This document shows positions 33,385-41,088 of a DNA stretch of 64,000 nucleotides, piece after piece. This stretch comes from DASXRU01 sp039933315 (lineage in GTDB: Bacteria > Acidobacteriota > Blastocatellia > Pyrinomonadales > Pyrinomonadaceae): contig JBDTOI010000002.1 of NCBI GenBank assembly GCA_039933315.1, positions 11,677 to 75,676 on the forward strand, in the 5' to 3' direction. Each line of letters begins with the position of its first letter. Position 1 is the first letter of the stretch. The notes beneath the pieces are model-generated. The model was not told the origin of the DNA, searched no databases, and was given only the letters and a program-made list of their open reading frames with translations. The translations under genes and the position numbers were made by a program.

Positions 33385-35025
33385 TCAACGCGTAATCAAT
33401 GCCTGAAACTTCTCCGTCTTAATCAACTCGTCTTTCACGGCATGGGCAATGATTTTGTACCCTTCAGCGTTGGTATGAAACCCGTCGGCCTGTAGATATA
33501 GTTTCCCAAACGTCTCGATCGGCCGGTAAGTTGCGCCCCCAGAAGAGGGGACAACAAAGTTACGCACCTTCGGTAGATCGAGGTTCTCCCACTTTCCCTC
33601 TGCGCCACTGTTTGTGTACATGTAAAAAATCTTCTGGCCGGGTGAAAACGTCGCGGTGAATGACCAGATGCTATCCCCGCCTTTTTGATCGCCATGCGTG
33701 CCGTCGTCAAACATGAACACTTTGTTCGGCACGTTGTCACCCAGTTGGGTATAAGGCCCGACAATAGACAATGCCTTTGGAACCGCAGCTCGATCCATCT
33801 GCACCCGAAAGACAACTTCAACTGGGCCGCTCCCTGCAACAGGAGTCCATTGCAGACCTAACTTCTGCTCCATCTCAGCTTCGATTCGCTGCCGCTCATC
33901 GCCGATCAATTGGCAGCTATCAATCAGGGGGACCACTTCTTCTCGAGAAATCTTTTGCAGCGCTGTCTGGTAGGGACTGCCGGGGCGCAGCTCGTTATGC
34001 AGCAGGATGGGCGTTGCGCCGTATTCTCTTACCACCCGAATCATTTCGCGAATGTTCTGCTCGTAATCAGCGGGTGGCACCCTTACTCTTGCCTCAAGTT
34101 TCTGGTAATCGGCAGCTTCGAGCGCGTCGGCGCTGACCCACGACTCATAAATAAACTTGTCGTTGGGATCGCTGACAGCCTTGATGGTGTCGCCCATCGT
34201 TACCGACTGAAACTTCTTGAGCTGGCCCAGGTACATAGCCAACTTGTACAACTCGGAGTTCTGAGTAATGAACCGTCGCAAACTAAACCGCTTCTGCTTT
34301 GGCACAAAGACGTCATTGTCATGCCAGCCTGAGATTGAAGCGTCATTCATTGAATAGCCGATTAGCACAATGTCCGGTTGCAATCCCAGAGCTTTTTGCC
34401 GCAAAAGCTTCAGGCCTTCGTGAGACGTGTAGGCCAACATCCCCAGGTTGAGCACTTCGAGGTTCCTGCCGGGAAGGTCGCGCCGGAGTAGTGCGCGCAA
34501 TTGATTGGGATAAGTTTGATCGGACTCGACGTTGTGTCCGAAGGTCCAGGAATCGCCCAGCGCAATTATGCGAATCGTGTCCGCGGATTTGGTGGTCTGA
34601 AACTCGTTGTCTCTAAACCCGTCCGCGTTCAGCGAGATGGACCAGACCGGCTTATTTTTGAACTCTTCGGGGATTCCAGGACTGAACCGGCCCAGCAGCG
34701 CTTTGCGCTCCTCGTCCGACGGCATGGGACAAAACAGGTCCAGGTAAGTGCGCCGCGTATGCGGTCTGCCCCGGTGCATTAACTCATCGTCAAGATCCAG
34801 TATCCGCAAGCCGTCGGCCCACGGAGGCACCGCGCCGAAGTTCCGCACCATGTAAGGCAGCATCACATATTGGACGCGAGAATTTCTGATGCGATAAGCG
34901 ACTCTGATCCCCACTTCCAACAGCAGGATGCAGATCAACGTGACGAGCGTCACGGGAAGAATTTTCCTGGTAACGATCCTCTGCAGTCGCTTTGGGAGCG
35001 ATGGTTGGGAGTCAGGTGTAGGCAA
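33385..35025 (-). CDS. SGNH/GDSL-family hydrolase with inserted beta domain
   Basis: A 546-residue membrane-anchored esterase-like protein. One hydrophobic helix (about 23-43) is followed by an extracytoplasmic part. IRIIALGDSWTFGHNVESDQ carries the catalytic serine in GDSW, IVLIGYSMNDASIS gives block III, and GFHTNAEGYKIIAHAV gives the Asp/His pair. An approximately 100-residue beta-rich insert (about 400-500, VEVVFRVQMDRAAVPKALSI to the FVVPSSGG turn) looks like a carbohydrate-binding module. It probably adds or removes acyl groups on the surface glycan. Start TTG, without a clear ribosome-binding site. Confidence 0.85.
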   Translation of the reverse strand: MPTPDSQPSLPKRLQRIVTRKILPVTLVTLICILLLEVGIRVAYRIRNSRVQYVMLPYMVRNFGAVPPWADGLRILDLDDELMHRGRPHTRRTYLDLFCPMPSDEERKALLGRFSPGIPEEFKNKPVWSISLNADGFRDNEFQTTKSADTIRIIALGDSWTFGHNVESDQTYPNQLRALLRRDLPGRNLEVLNLGMLAYTSHEGLKLLRQKALGLQPDIVLIGYSMNDASISGWHDNDVFVPKQKRFSLRRFITQNSELYKLAMYLGQLKKFQSVTMGDTIKAVSDPNDKFIYESWVSADALEAADYQKLEARVRVPPADYEQNIREMIRVVREYGATPILLHNELRPGSPYQTALQKISREEVVPLIDSCQLIGDERQRIEAEMEQKLGLQWTPVAGSGPVEVVFRVQMDRAAVPKALSIVGPYTQLGDNVPNKVFMFDDGTHGDQKGGDSIWSFTATFSPGQKIFYMYTNSGAEGKWENLDLPKVRNFVVPSSGGATYRPIETFGKLYLQADGFHTNAEGYKIIAHAVKDELIKTEKFQALITR

Positions 35026-35122
35026 CTAAGCGGCGCTTCCAAAAACGATACATCTACTAAATCACACGAACCAGGCACGAGAGTTGGACTGCGGGTACTC
35101 CATCAAGCTCTACGTTCAAACT

Positions 35123-36217
35123 CTAGGCATTCGCTAAAGCGTCGAGAATGCGATCCGCGGTGTGTCCGTCCCACAGGGCCGGAATCTTGTACTCGCGAGT
35201 TCCCGATCCATCGAGCGCGGCAATCGCCGCCGCCAAAATCTTTTGCGGGTCAGTGCCCACCACCGTGTTCGTTCCGCTCTCGACAGTGATCGGTCGCTCG
35301 GTATTCTCGCGCAACGTCAGGCAGGGAATGCCCAGCACCGTGGTTTCCTCCTGAATGCCGCCGGAATCCGTCAGTACCAGGCGCGCTCCGCTATAGAGAC
35401 CAAGGAAGTCCAGATAACCGAGCGGCTCAATGAAGTGCAGACCGCTACGTTCCACGCGCGCGGCAAAGCCAAACTCATCCAACATCTTCTTCGTCCGCGG
35501 GTGAACGGGAAAAACGATTGGCAGGCGCCGGGCTATCTCTTCCAGCGCCCCGAGGATGCGCGCAAACGAGTCCGGGTTATCAACATTGGACGGCCGGTGC
35601 AGAGTTATAACGGCATAATCCTTTCCGGCGACTTCAAGTTTTTCCCGGATGGTCGAGCCCTTCGCCTTAGCCAGATGTTTCAAGAGCGAGTCGATCATCA
35701 CATTGCCAACCAGGCGGATTCGTTCCAATGGAATCCCTTCAGCCCGCAGGTTATCAACCGCATCCGATGAAGGCGCAAGCAAGAGGTCAGCGACCTGGTC
35801 TGTCAATATACGATTGATCTCTTCGGGCATCGAGCGGTCTCGACTGCGCAGGCCCGCTTCCACGTGCGCCACCTTCACTCCGAGCTTATTGGCTACCAGC
35901 GCGCAGGCTAGCGTGGAGTTCACGTCCCCGACAACCACCACCCAGTCTGGCTTCTCCCGAATCACGACGGGCTCAAAACGCTCCATCACCGCAGCTGTTT
36001 GGGCGGTAGGCGAGGCGGAGCCAACCTCCAGATGAATGTCCGGCGCCGCCAATTCGAGATCGCGGAAAAAGACGTCGGACATCAGCTCGTCGTAATGCTG
36101 GCCCGTATGAACAACAAGCGGCGTGAACTCTCGCTCGCGCCGCTTCATGGCTTCGACGATGGGGGCCACCTTCATGACATTAGGCCGCGCCCCGACGACA
36201 TTGATTACTTTGAGCAT
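35123..36217 (-). CDS. wecB: UDP-N-acetylglucosamine 2-epimerase family
   Basis: A 364-residue enzyme of the WecB/MnaA group: KVINVVGARPNVMKVAPI, THVxDVNST-type segment GDVNSTLACALVANKLG, VAHVEAGLRS and LTDSGGIQEETTVLGIPCLT. It interconverts UDP-GlcNAc and UDP-ManNAc (or modified forms, as WbpI does). Start ATG at 36217; the longer GTG frame to 36250 would overlap the small gene at 36205. With the WbpA-type dehydrogenase at 36474 it could supply UDP-ManNAcA-type precursors. Confidence 0.93.
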   Translation of the reverse strand: MLKVINVVGARPNVMKVAPIVEAMKRREREFTPLVVHTGQHYDELMSDVFFRDLELAAPDIHLEVGSASPTAQTAAVMERFEPVVIREKPDWVVVVGDVNSTLACALVANKLGVKVAHVEAGLRSRDRSMPEEINRILTDQVADLLLAPSSDAVDNLRAEGIPLERIRLVGNVMIDSLLKHLAKAKGSTIREKLEVAGKDYAVITLHRPSNVDNPDSFARILGALEEIARRLPIVFPVHPRTKKMLDEFGFAARVERSGLHFIEPLGYLDFLGLYSGARLVLTDSGGIQEETTVLGIPCLTLRENTERPITVESGTNTVVGTDPQKILAAAIAALDGSGTREYKIPALWDGHTADRILDALANA

Positions 36218-36402
36218 CGAACAAAGTGAAGGCGGATGATCTTGGGGCACTGACCCTGATTAAAATGGCAGTGCACAGCGTCTCTCACCTGTTCCCGCAG
36301 GTCAGCAAGACGATCAGCTTCAGTAAAGATTGAGACTCCAAGCGCGCGCGCAACGTAGCCTCCTTCGGGTGATTCTTCCACGTTAAAAATTAACTCATCC
36401 AT
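36205..36402 (-). CDS. Small HicB-like protein, apparently orphan
   Basis: A 65-residue protein, MDELIFNVEESPEGGYVARA then GVSIFTEADRLADLREQVRD and AVHCHFNQGQCPKIIRLHFV. Close relatives, as I recall them, are antitoxin-like HicB-fold proteins usually placed next to a HicA-like toxin gene. Here the next gene is wecB, which it overlaps by 13 nt, and no HicA is seen. It may be a domesticated or decayed remnant of a toxin-antitoxin pair. Confidence 0.75.
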   Translation of the reverse strand: MDELIFNVEESPEGGYVARALGVSIFTEADRLADLREQVRDAVHCHFNQGQCPKIIRLHFVRCSK

Positions 36403-36473
36403 GACGTTCTCACAGCATCTGACCTCAACCCATTCGCTTTGTACCTCGATGAAGGCGATCCGTTCTTAGCCAG

Positions 36474-37811
36474 CTACAATCGAATTATCCGCGCCCGGCT
36501 CTGGCGCCTCAGATCACCGTTCAGAGCGTTGCGAGTATCCACCACCAGCGGCGCCAACTCCGTAATGCGTTGGTAATCAATCTGGCTGTGATTAGTAACG
36601 ATGACGATACAGTCGGCGCTCTTAATCTCATCCTCAGTTAGTTCAACTGATCGCAAGGGCTCGCCGGGAGCTTCCGTGTGCGCCTCGTCAAACCTCACTT
36701 CATCGACAAACGGATCATGGTAACGAACTTCAGCTCCCTTGCTGCGCAGGCGATCAATAATTGAAAGCGCCGGACTCTCGCGCACGTCATTGATGTCCTG
36801 CTTGTAGGCAACGCCCAGGAGCAAAACTCGCGAACCCTTCATCGCTTTCCGTTCGTCGTTCAATCCGTCCGAGATGAGCTGGATCACATGATCGGGCATA
36901 CGCGAGTTAACTTCTTCCGCCAGGCTGATAAAGCGGGAATCAAAGCCGTGTTGCCGTGCTTTCCAGGAGAGATAATGTGGATCCAGCGGAATACAGTGAC
37001 CGCCGATTCCCGGTCCCGGATAAAACGGCATGAAGCCAAAAGGTTTGGTAGCCGCCGCCCGTATGACTTCCCACGTATCGATGTTCAGCGCGTAACAGAG
37101 GCGCGCCATCTCATTCGCCATCCCGATATTCACGGCGCGAAAAGTGTTTTCCAGCAGTTTGGCCGTCTCGGCCACGCGCGCCGAACTTACGGCGTGAACG
37201 CTGTCAACAATTTGCGAGTAGAGATGCGCCGCCGCCGCCGTCGAATCATCCGTCACACCGCCCACGACTTTGGGAATGTTGTGCGTCTGGAATTGAGGAT
37301 TGCCCGGATCAACTCGTTCCGGCGAGAAAGCCAGCAGGAAATCTTCGTCGAGTTTTAAACCCGTGTCAGCGAACATGGGCAGCAACACTTCATCCGTCGT
37401 GCCGGGGTAAGTAGTCGACTCCAGAATAATCAACTGCCCACGATGAAGACGTTTCGTAATCTCTTCCGCTGCGGCCAGAATGTATGAAACATCCGGCTCT
37501 TTGGTTTTTCGCAGAGGGGTGGGGACGCAGATAATGACCGCATCACACTCTTGCAGATGATCGAAATCCGTGGTCGCGCGTAGTCGTCCCGCTTCAACCA
37601 GTTCCTTTATCACTGCAGACGAAATGTCCCCGATGTAGGAATCGCCCGCGTTAATCCGGGCGGCCTTTTTGTCGTCAACTTCAAAACCGGTGCAGCTAAA
37701 CCCGCTGCGCCCGAATTCGGCCAGCAGCGGCAAGCCCACATAGCCCAGACCGATGACTCCGACATGGGCGCGTTTCTCAGTGATCAGCGAAATGATTTTG
37801 TCCTTGACCAT
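36474..37811 (-). CDS. wbpA: UDP-HexNAc 6-dehydrogenase, WbpA type
   Basis: A 445-residue nucleotide-sugar dehydrogenase that oxidises UDP-GlcNAc (or a related sugar) to the uronic acid with NAD. AHVGVIGLGYVGLPLLAEFG binds NAD; ESTTYPGTTDEVLLP, KLLENTFRAVNIGMANEMAR and GPGIGGHCIPLDPHYL follow, the last with the catalytic cysteine. The N-terminal and PGTT regions look more like WbpA than like UDP-glucose dehydrogenase. It pairs with the epimerase at 35123 to make a uronic acid precursor for the surface glycan. Confidence 0.92.
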   Translation of the reverse strand: MVKDKIISLITEKRAHVGVIGLGYVGLPLLAEFGRSGFSCTGFEVDDKKAARINAGDSYIGDISSAVIKELVEAGRLRATTDFDHLQECDAVIICVPTPLRKTKEPDVSYILAAAEEITKRLHRGQLIILESTTYPGTTDEVLLPMFADTGLKLDEDFLLAFSPERVDPGNPQFQTHNIPKVVGGVTDDSTAAAAHLYSQIVDSVHAVSSARVAETAKLLENTFRAVNIGMANEMARLCYALNIDTWEVIRAAATKPFGFMPFYPGPGIGGHCIPLDPHYLSWKARQHGFDSRFISLAEEVNSRMPDHVIQLISDGLNDERKAMKGSRVLLLGVAYKQDINDVRESPALSIIDRLRSKGAEVRYHDPFVDEVRFDEAHTEAPGEPLRSVELTEDEIKSADCIVIVTNHSQIDYQRITELAPLVVDTRNALNGDLRRQSRARIIRL

Positions 37812-37832
37812 CTAATCAGGTTTCCTCCGACA

Positions 37833-38192
37833 CTACTTCGCGGCTGGTTCGCACAGGTGAAAGAGATCTGCGCACGCGGTGAAAACTCTCATGTCAGGAT
37901 TTTTCCGCACCCCGCCGCCCGGGTAATCCACATCGAATTGCGTGCCTGTCTGGTTATTAACGAGAAGAATGAAGTCCGAGCCATAGAAAGAATTTGACTG
38001 TGTTGCTTGCGGTAGCTCTACCGGCGGGAATACCGCGATTATCAAAGCATTTGGTTCGAGCAAGACTATTTGAGCGCGGCACGCACTGTCAAGGAGGCCT
38101 TTCCGCTGCCTTTCTTTGACCGCGAAGTATTGCCGGGCCCTATTTGCCGCCCGCTGTGAATTGATAGTCGAATAGCCCGCAGCAAAACTCAT
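37833..38192 (-). CDS. Unrecognised open frame, possible remnant
   Basis: A 119-codon frame between the dehydrogenase and the Spy-like gene. I recognise no family. It includes NSFYGSDFILLVNNQTGTQF and DVDYPGGGVRKNPDMRVFTA, which read like genuine protein, but the first third is poor and there is no clear start signal. It may be a degraded or spurious gene. The rest of the 37812-38344 gap holds a GC-rich inverted repeat near 38245-38281. Confidence 0.28.
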   Translation of the reverse strand: MSFAAGYSTINSQRAANRARQYFAVKERQRKGLLDSACRAQIVLLEPNALIIAVFPPVELPQATQSNSFYGSDFILLVNNQTGTQFDVDYPGGGVRKNPDMRVFTACADLFHLCEPAAK

Positions 38193-38244
38193 TTGCCGCC
38201 AGGCCAGTTCGCCAGGTGCTCGACGTCAATGGATTGATTGCTGG

Positions 38245-38281
38245 GGAGGCGCGCGCGTCCGTTACGAGATGACGCGCGCGC
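38245..38281. terminator. Possible hairpin downstream of the Spy-like gene
   Basis: GGCGCGCGCGTC and GACGCGCGCGC pair around a loop near CGTTACGAGAT. It is about 64 nt past the stop of the minus-strand gene at 38345. There is no T-run on that strand, so termination is tentative. Confidence 0.4.
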
Positions 38282-38344
38282 ATTAGCTGGTGCTTTTTAC
38301 AGGAAAGGACTGATATGCAGGCGAAATTGATGATCCGCGAGATA

Positions 38345-38995
38345 TCACGAACCTTCAGGCCGAGGGGCTGATCCGGGTGCGCGTCCCGGGGGAGGAGGAC
38401 CGTCAGGCCCATGTCCAGGCCTTCCCCCAGGGCCATGGTCCGGGCCCCGACCTGGTTCGCCATCCGGATGTGGCGCCCATCTAATCGCCTGTAGTTTCTG
38501 CTGCTGCTCCAGCGTCAACTTATTCTTGATGCGAATAGCCATTCCGATGTGCAGCCGTTTGATTTCGCGTTCAGCATCGAGCACCTTTTCCAGTTGCGCC
38601 AATGCGGCCTGCTCATTTATCGAATTGCTTTTCATGATCTCATGCATTGCTTCAACCGCGTCCTGCAACTGCCACTGCAGCTCGTTGAAGCGCGTAGTGG
38701 TCCTTTGAATCTCGCTGCGCATGAATATCTTTTGCTCGTCCGTCAGCCCGAGCTCGCGCGTGTGCTGCATGATCATCTCCGGCGGAAATATCGCTTCGCC
38801 CAGCGGATCCCGGGGCGGATGTGGCGCTTGAGCAGGTTGCGGCTGAGGCGCTGGTGCTGGCTGTTGTGCCGGTTGCATGGGTTCACCCGGCTGCGGGTGA
38901 TGCGCCGGTTGCAGCTGCTGCGCGGATACCACCTGCAGACTCAGGAATGCTACGGCGATCAGGACTCCGAATAACGATTCAAACCTGTTCTTCAT
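38345..38995 (-). CDS. Spy/CpxP-like periplasmic protein
   Basis: A 216-residue exported protein: signal peptide ending near VVSAQ, a Pro/Gln/Ala-rich linker, then a helical domain with LGLTDEQKIFMRSEIQRTTT and LTLEQQQKLQ, both near-LTxxQ motifs, and a Gly/Pro/Asp/His-rich tail with HGPGG and DGPPPPGR. Spy/CpxP proteins act as periplasmic chaperones or stress sensors; the His-rich tail may bind metal. The ATG at 38995 is fixed by AGGAGG just upstream; the longer TTG frame at 39010 would put that site inside the gene. It is third in an ECF operon. Confidence 0.85.
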   Translation of the reverse strand: MKNRFESLFGVLIAVAFLSLQVVSAQQLQPAHHPQPGEPMQPAQQPAPAPQPQPAQAPHPPRDPLGEAIFPPEMIMQHTRELGLTDEQKIFMRSEIQRTTTRFNELQWQLQDAVEAMHEIMKSNSINEQAALAQLEKVLDAEREIKRLHIGMAIRIKNKLTLEQQQKLQAIRWAPHPDGEPGRGPDHGPGGRPGHGPDGPPPPGRAPGSAPRPEGS

Positions 38996-39006
38996 TTGAT
39001 TCCTCC

Positions 39007-39555
39007 TCAATAGTTATCGCGACTTGGCAGAAATGATCTTAGTTTGTTTACGCTTTCGTTTAGTTGCGGCAGCGAGCTAAGCACTTCATCCCCAGGTGAC
39101 CGCAGGAACGTTATGGTCGGTGATTGCCAGTTTGAAATCGCCGCGGCATTTTGAATCTCAACTCGTCTGGCAGGCAGGATCGATGCCTTGCGGCGCGTGG
39201 GGAATCCGACCAGACGCGGGCTGACTGGATGGTGCTGCCCAATCGTTGACAGGGGATTCGGTTGTTCGTGTTTCGTGGTTTGCGACGACCCGAGATTGGA
39301 ATTCGCCGGCCCGGTAACGCCTGCCAGGATTAGCTGGTTTTGCTGCCGCCGGATCGACCATAGAGTCAGAGAGAAAAGGGTTACCAGCAGCACCGCCGAT
39401 GCTACCAACCAGAGTTTGAATGCATTACGCGGTCCTGGAGTTCTCGACTCGGCACGGATCCACACGCTGGTGAATCGTGGAGTGATCTGCTGGTCTGCGA
39501 GCTTTAAGTCACAAAACAGCGCCTGGATTTTCTTTTCTTCGCCAACCAATTCCAT
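39007..39555 (-). CDS. Membrane partner of the ECF sigma factor (anti-sigma-like)
   Basis: About 182 residues: a cytoplasmic N-terminal region (MELVGEEKKIQALFCDLKLA), one transmembrane helix (about 48-66), and an extracytoplasmic Pro/Ser/Asn-rich part. No zinc-binding HxxxCxxC motif is present, so it is not a standard zinc anti-sigma. Its place directly after the sigma gene, overlapping it by 47 nt, argues that it regulates the sigma factor. The ATG at 39555 has GGAAG upstream. Confidence 0.7.
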   Translation of the reverse strand: MELVGEEKKIQALFCDLKLADQQITPRFTSVWIRAESRTPGPRNAFKLWLVASAVLLVTLFSLTLWSIRRQQNQLILAGVTGPANSNLGSSQTTKHEQPNPLSTIGQHHPVSPRLVGFPTRRKASILPARRVEIQNAAAISNWQSPTITFLRSPGDEVLSSLPQLNESVNKLRSFLPSRDNY

Positions 39556-40087
39556 AAGCAACTTCCGTCTGTGCCAGGGATTGCCGCAGGTGTTTCTTCC
39601 CGCGTTCGTAATGCTGCCGCACGCTGCCAATCGAGATGTGCATTACGTCGGCGGCTTCCCGCAAGCTCAGGTCTTCGTAAAAGACCAAATGCAGAACTTC
39701 ACGCTGCCGCGCGGGCAATTGCTCCAGCGCGCTCTGAAACCGCAACTGCGCTTCGGATCTTTCAAAGGCCTTCGCGGGTTCCTCTGCAAAAGCGCTGCGC
39801 ATGATCGTGGGATCCGGCACGGTGCTCAGTCTCAAGCCGCACAGCAGGCTCTTGCGGTGTTCACCTATGGCCGTCTTGCGAATCACCGCAAACAGCCACG
39901 TCTTGACGCTGGCTTCACCGCGGTAACGCGCTTTACCTTCCAGGATCTTCAAGTAGACCATCTGCAAAACCTCTTCGGCGGCTGCTCGATCCCACCGGCA
40001 ACAACTCAGCGCCCAGCCGAAACTGGAGCCATGAAGCCTTTCCAGCTCGTCCTTCAGCTCCGAAATGTCCATCAGGTCTACGCTCAC
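39509..40087 (-). CDS. ECF RNA polymerase sigma factor
   Basis: A 192-residue sigma-70 family protein. Region 2 (about 38-85) contains AAAEEVLQMVYLKILEGKAR and KTWLFAVIRKTA; region 4 (about 128-180) contains LEQLPARQREVLHLVFYEDL and the helix-turn-helix LSLREAADVMHISIGSVRQH. The GTG start has GGAG about 8 nt upstream. The order sigma, membrane partner, Spy-like protein points to an envelope-stress regulon controlled by these genes. Confidence 0.9.
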   Translation of the reverse strand: MSVDLMDISELKDELERLHGSSFGWALSCCRWDRAAAEEVLQMVYLKILEGKARYRGEASVKTWLFAVIRKTAIGEHRKSLLCGLRLSTVPDPTIMRSAFAEEPAKAFERSEAQLRFQSALEQLPARQREVLHLVFYEDLSLREAADVMHISIGSVRQHYERGKKHLRQSLAQTEVAYGIGWRRKENPGAVL

Positions 40088-40194
40088 GGATTTGCTCCGT
40101 GTTCAGAGTATTAGTCGTTTGAGAAAGCAATTCATATGACCCGGGAATCGGAAATGTTCGCCAAACTCCTTAAATGAACGCCGATCAATTTCCC

Positions 40195-40770
40195 TCAAGT
40201 AACAGATTCTGGATTGTGGCGGACACTCTGCCTGATCGCCCTTAGCATCAGGAGCCGAATAAGTCCGCTGAACGGGCGCACGAGCAGCCAGTAAGCGCGA
40301 AACTTGCGCCGGCTGGCAGCATCGCCACAAACAATACGCGTTTCGGTGGTAAGGATGCTGTGTGCCCCGGCAGTCTCTGCCACGGAAAAGTTCCAAACGG
40401 CGCGAGCTACACCCGGACGCACGGCCCCCTTAAAATCTTCTGCATTGAAAGGCAAGACATTTCCCACCAGGCGCCAGAATGGCCCGGTCACTCCGAGGAC
40501 GATTTCGCGCGGTGGTTCTTCAGCCAGGATACCGAAACCGGCATTGACGAGGGTTCTAAGGGTTATCGCCGTATTGGCTCGTGGTTGGCGCGGGCCCCGC
40601 TGCAAAAAGAACTGCGGAAGCGAGCGTAGCAGCAGCAGGCCTTTGACGATCGCTGAGCCCCCGAGGTCGGCGGTCCGAACAGCCTGATAGACAGTCTCCT
40701 GATTCGCTCTGATCTTAATACTGTGCTTCTCGGCAAAGTGGGGAACGGGAAGGAATGAATCGATCAGCAT
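40195..40770 (-). CDS. SRPBCC/START-like or DUF2867-like protein
   Basis: A 191-residue protein opening MLIDSFLPVPHFAEKHSIKI, then RANQETVYQAVRTADL. This opening resembles a widespread group of SRPBCC-fold or DUF2867 proteins, but I cannot identify it precisely. The later LTTETRIVCGDAASRRKFRA stretch looks like the strand and helix that close such folds. The ligand is unknown. It stands alone between the sigma operon and the repeat at 40806. Confidence 0.65.
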   Translation of the reverse strand: MLIDSFLPVPHFAEKHSIKIRANQETVYQAVRTADLGGSAIVKGLLLLRSLPQFFLQRGPRQPRANTAITLRTLVNAGFGILAEEPPREIVLGVTGPFWRLVGNVLPFNAEDFKGAVRPGVARAVWNFSVAETAGAHSILTTETRIVCGDAASRRKFRAYWLLVRPFSGLIRLLMLRAIRQSVRHNPESVT

Positions 40771-40783
40771 TAGAATCTCGAAC

Positions 40784-40800
40784 GCAAACTGTTAGTTTGC
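40784..40800. repeat. Short palindrome GCAAACT-AGTTTGC
   Basis: GCAAACTGTTAGTTTGC, 17 nt, with the same arms as 6043, 26327 and 53515. It directly precedes the nested repeat at 40806. Confidence 0.75.
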
Positions 40801-40805
40801 GGCTT

Positions 40806-41026
40806 TAGTCCGCGAAGCGGCCGAGTGAAAATAGCCCAGCACTTGAGTGCTGGGGTGTTTCGCAGAGTGGTGGCCACAGTCCGTGAAACGGACGGCTGCA
40901 TTGCGATTCTTCGGTTCAACGACCAATGTTGTTCAGTCGTCCGTTTCACGGACTATCTACCAGACGGCTTGGCGAATCCCAGCACTGAAGTGCTGGGCTA
41001 TTTTCATACGTCCACTACGCGGACTA
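40806..41026. repeat. Nested inverted repeat, GTCCGTGAAACGGAC family, copy 2
   Basis: Outer TAGTCCGCGAAGCGG mirrors CCACTACGCGGACTA; then ATAGCCCAGCACTTGAGTGC matches CCCAGCACTGAAGTGCTGGG; then GTCCGTGAAACGGAC matches GTCCGTTTCACGGAC. The same nested order is at 22316-22560, though the spacers differ. It lies between the SRPBCC-like gene and the end of polA. Confidence 0.9.
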
Positions 41027-41088
41027 TTGAATTGCCTCTTGGGTAATGCCGCGACGGATCTTTGCCGGTAATTGAAACGAAACAGACC

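Noticed and set aside
35162..35770. A 202-codon plus-strand frame
   Set aside because: Antisense to wecB; no domain or start signal.
11742..37811. Prophage or integrative element carrying the glycan genes
   Set aside because: No integrase, terminase, structural protein or attachment repeat was seen; the genes fit a normal surface-glycan cluster.
38140..38463. A 107-codon minus-strand frame
   Set aside because: It overlaps the 3' end of the Spy-like gene in another frame and has low-quality sequence; not supported.
39188..40114. A 308-codon plus-strand frame
   Set aside because: It lies antisense to the sigma and anti-sigma-like genes. It has no recognisable domain and the sense genes are clear.
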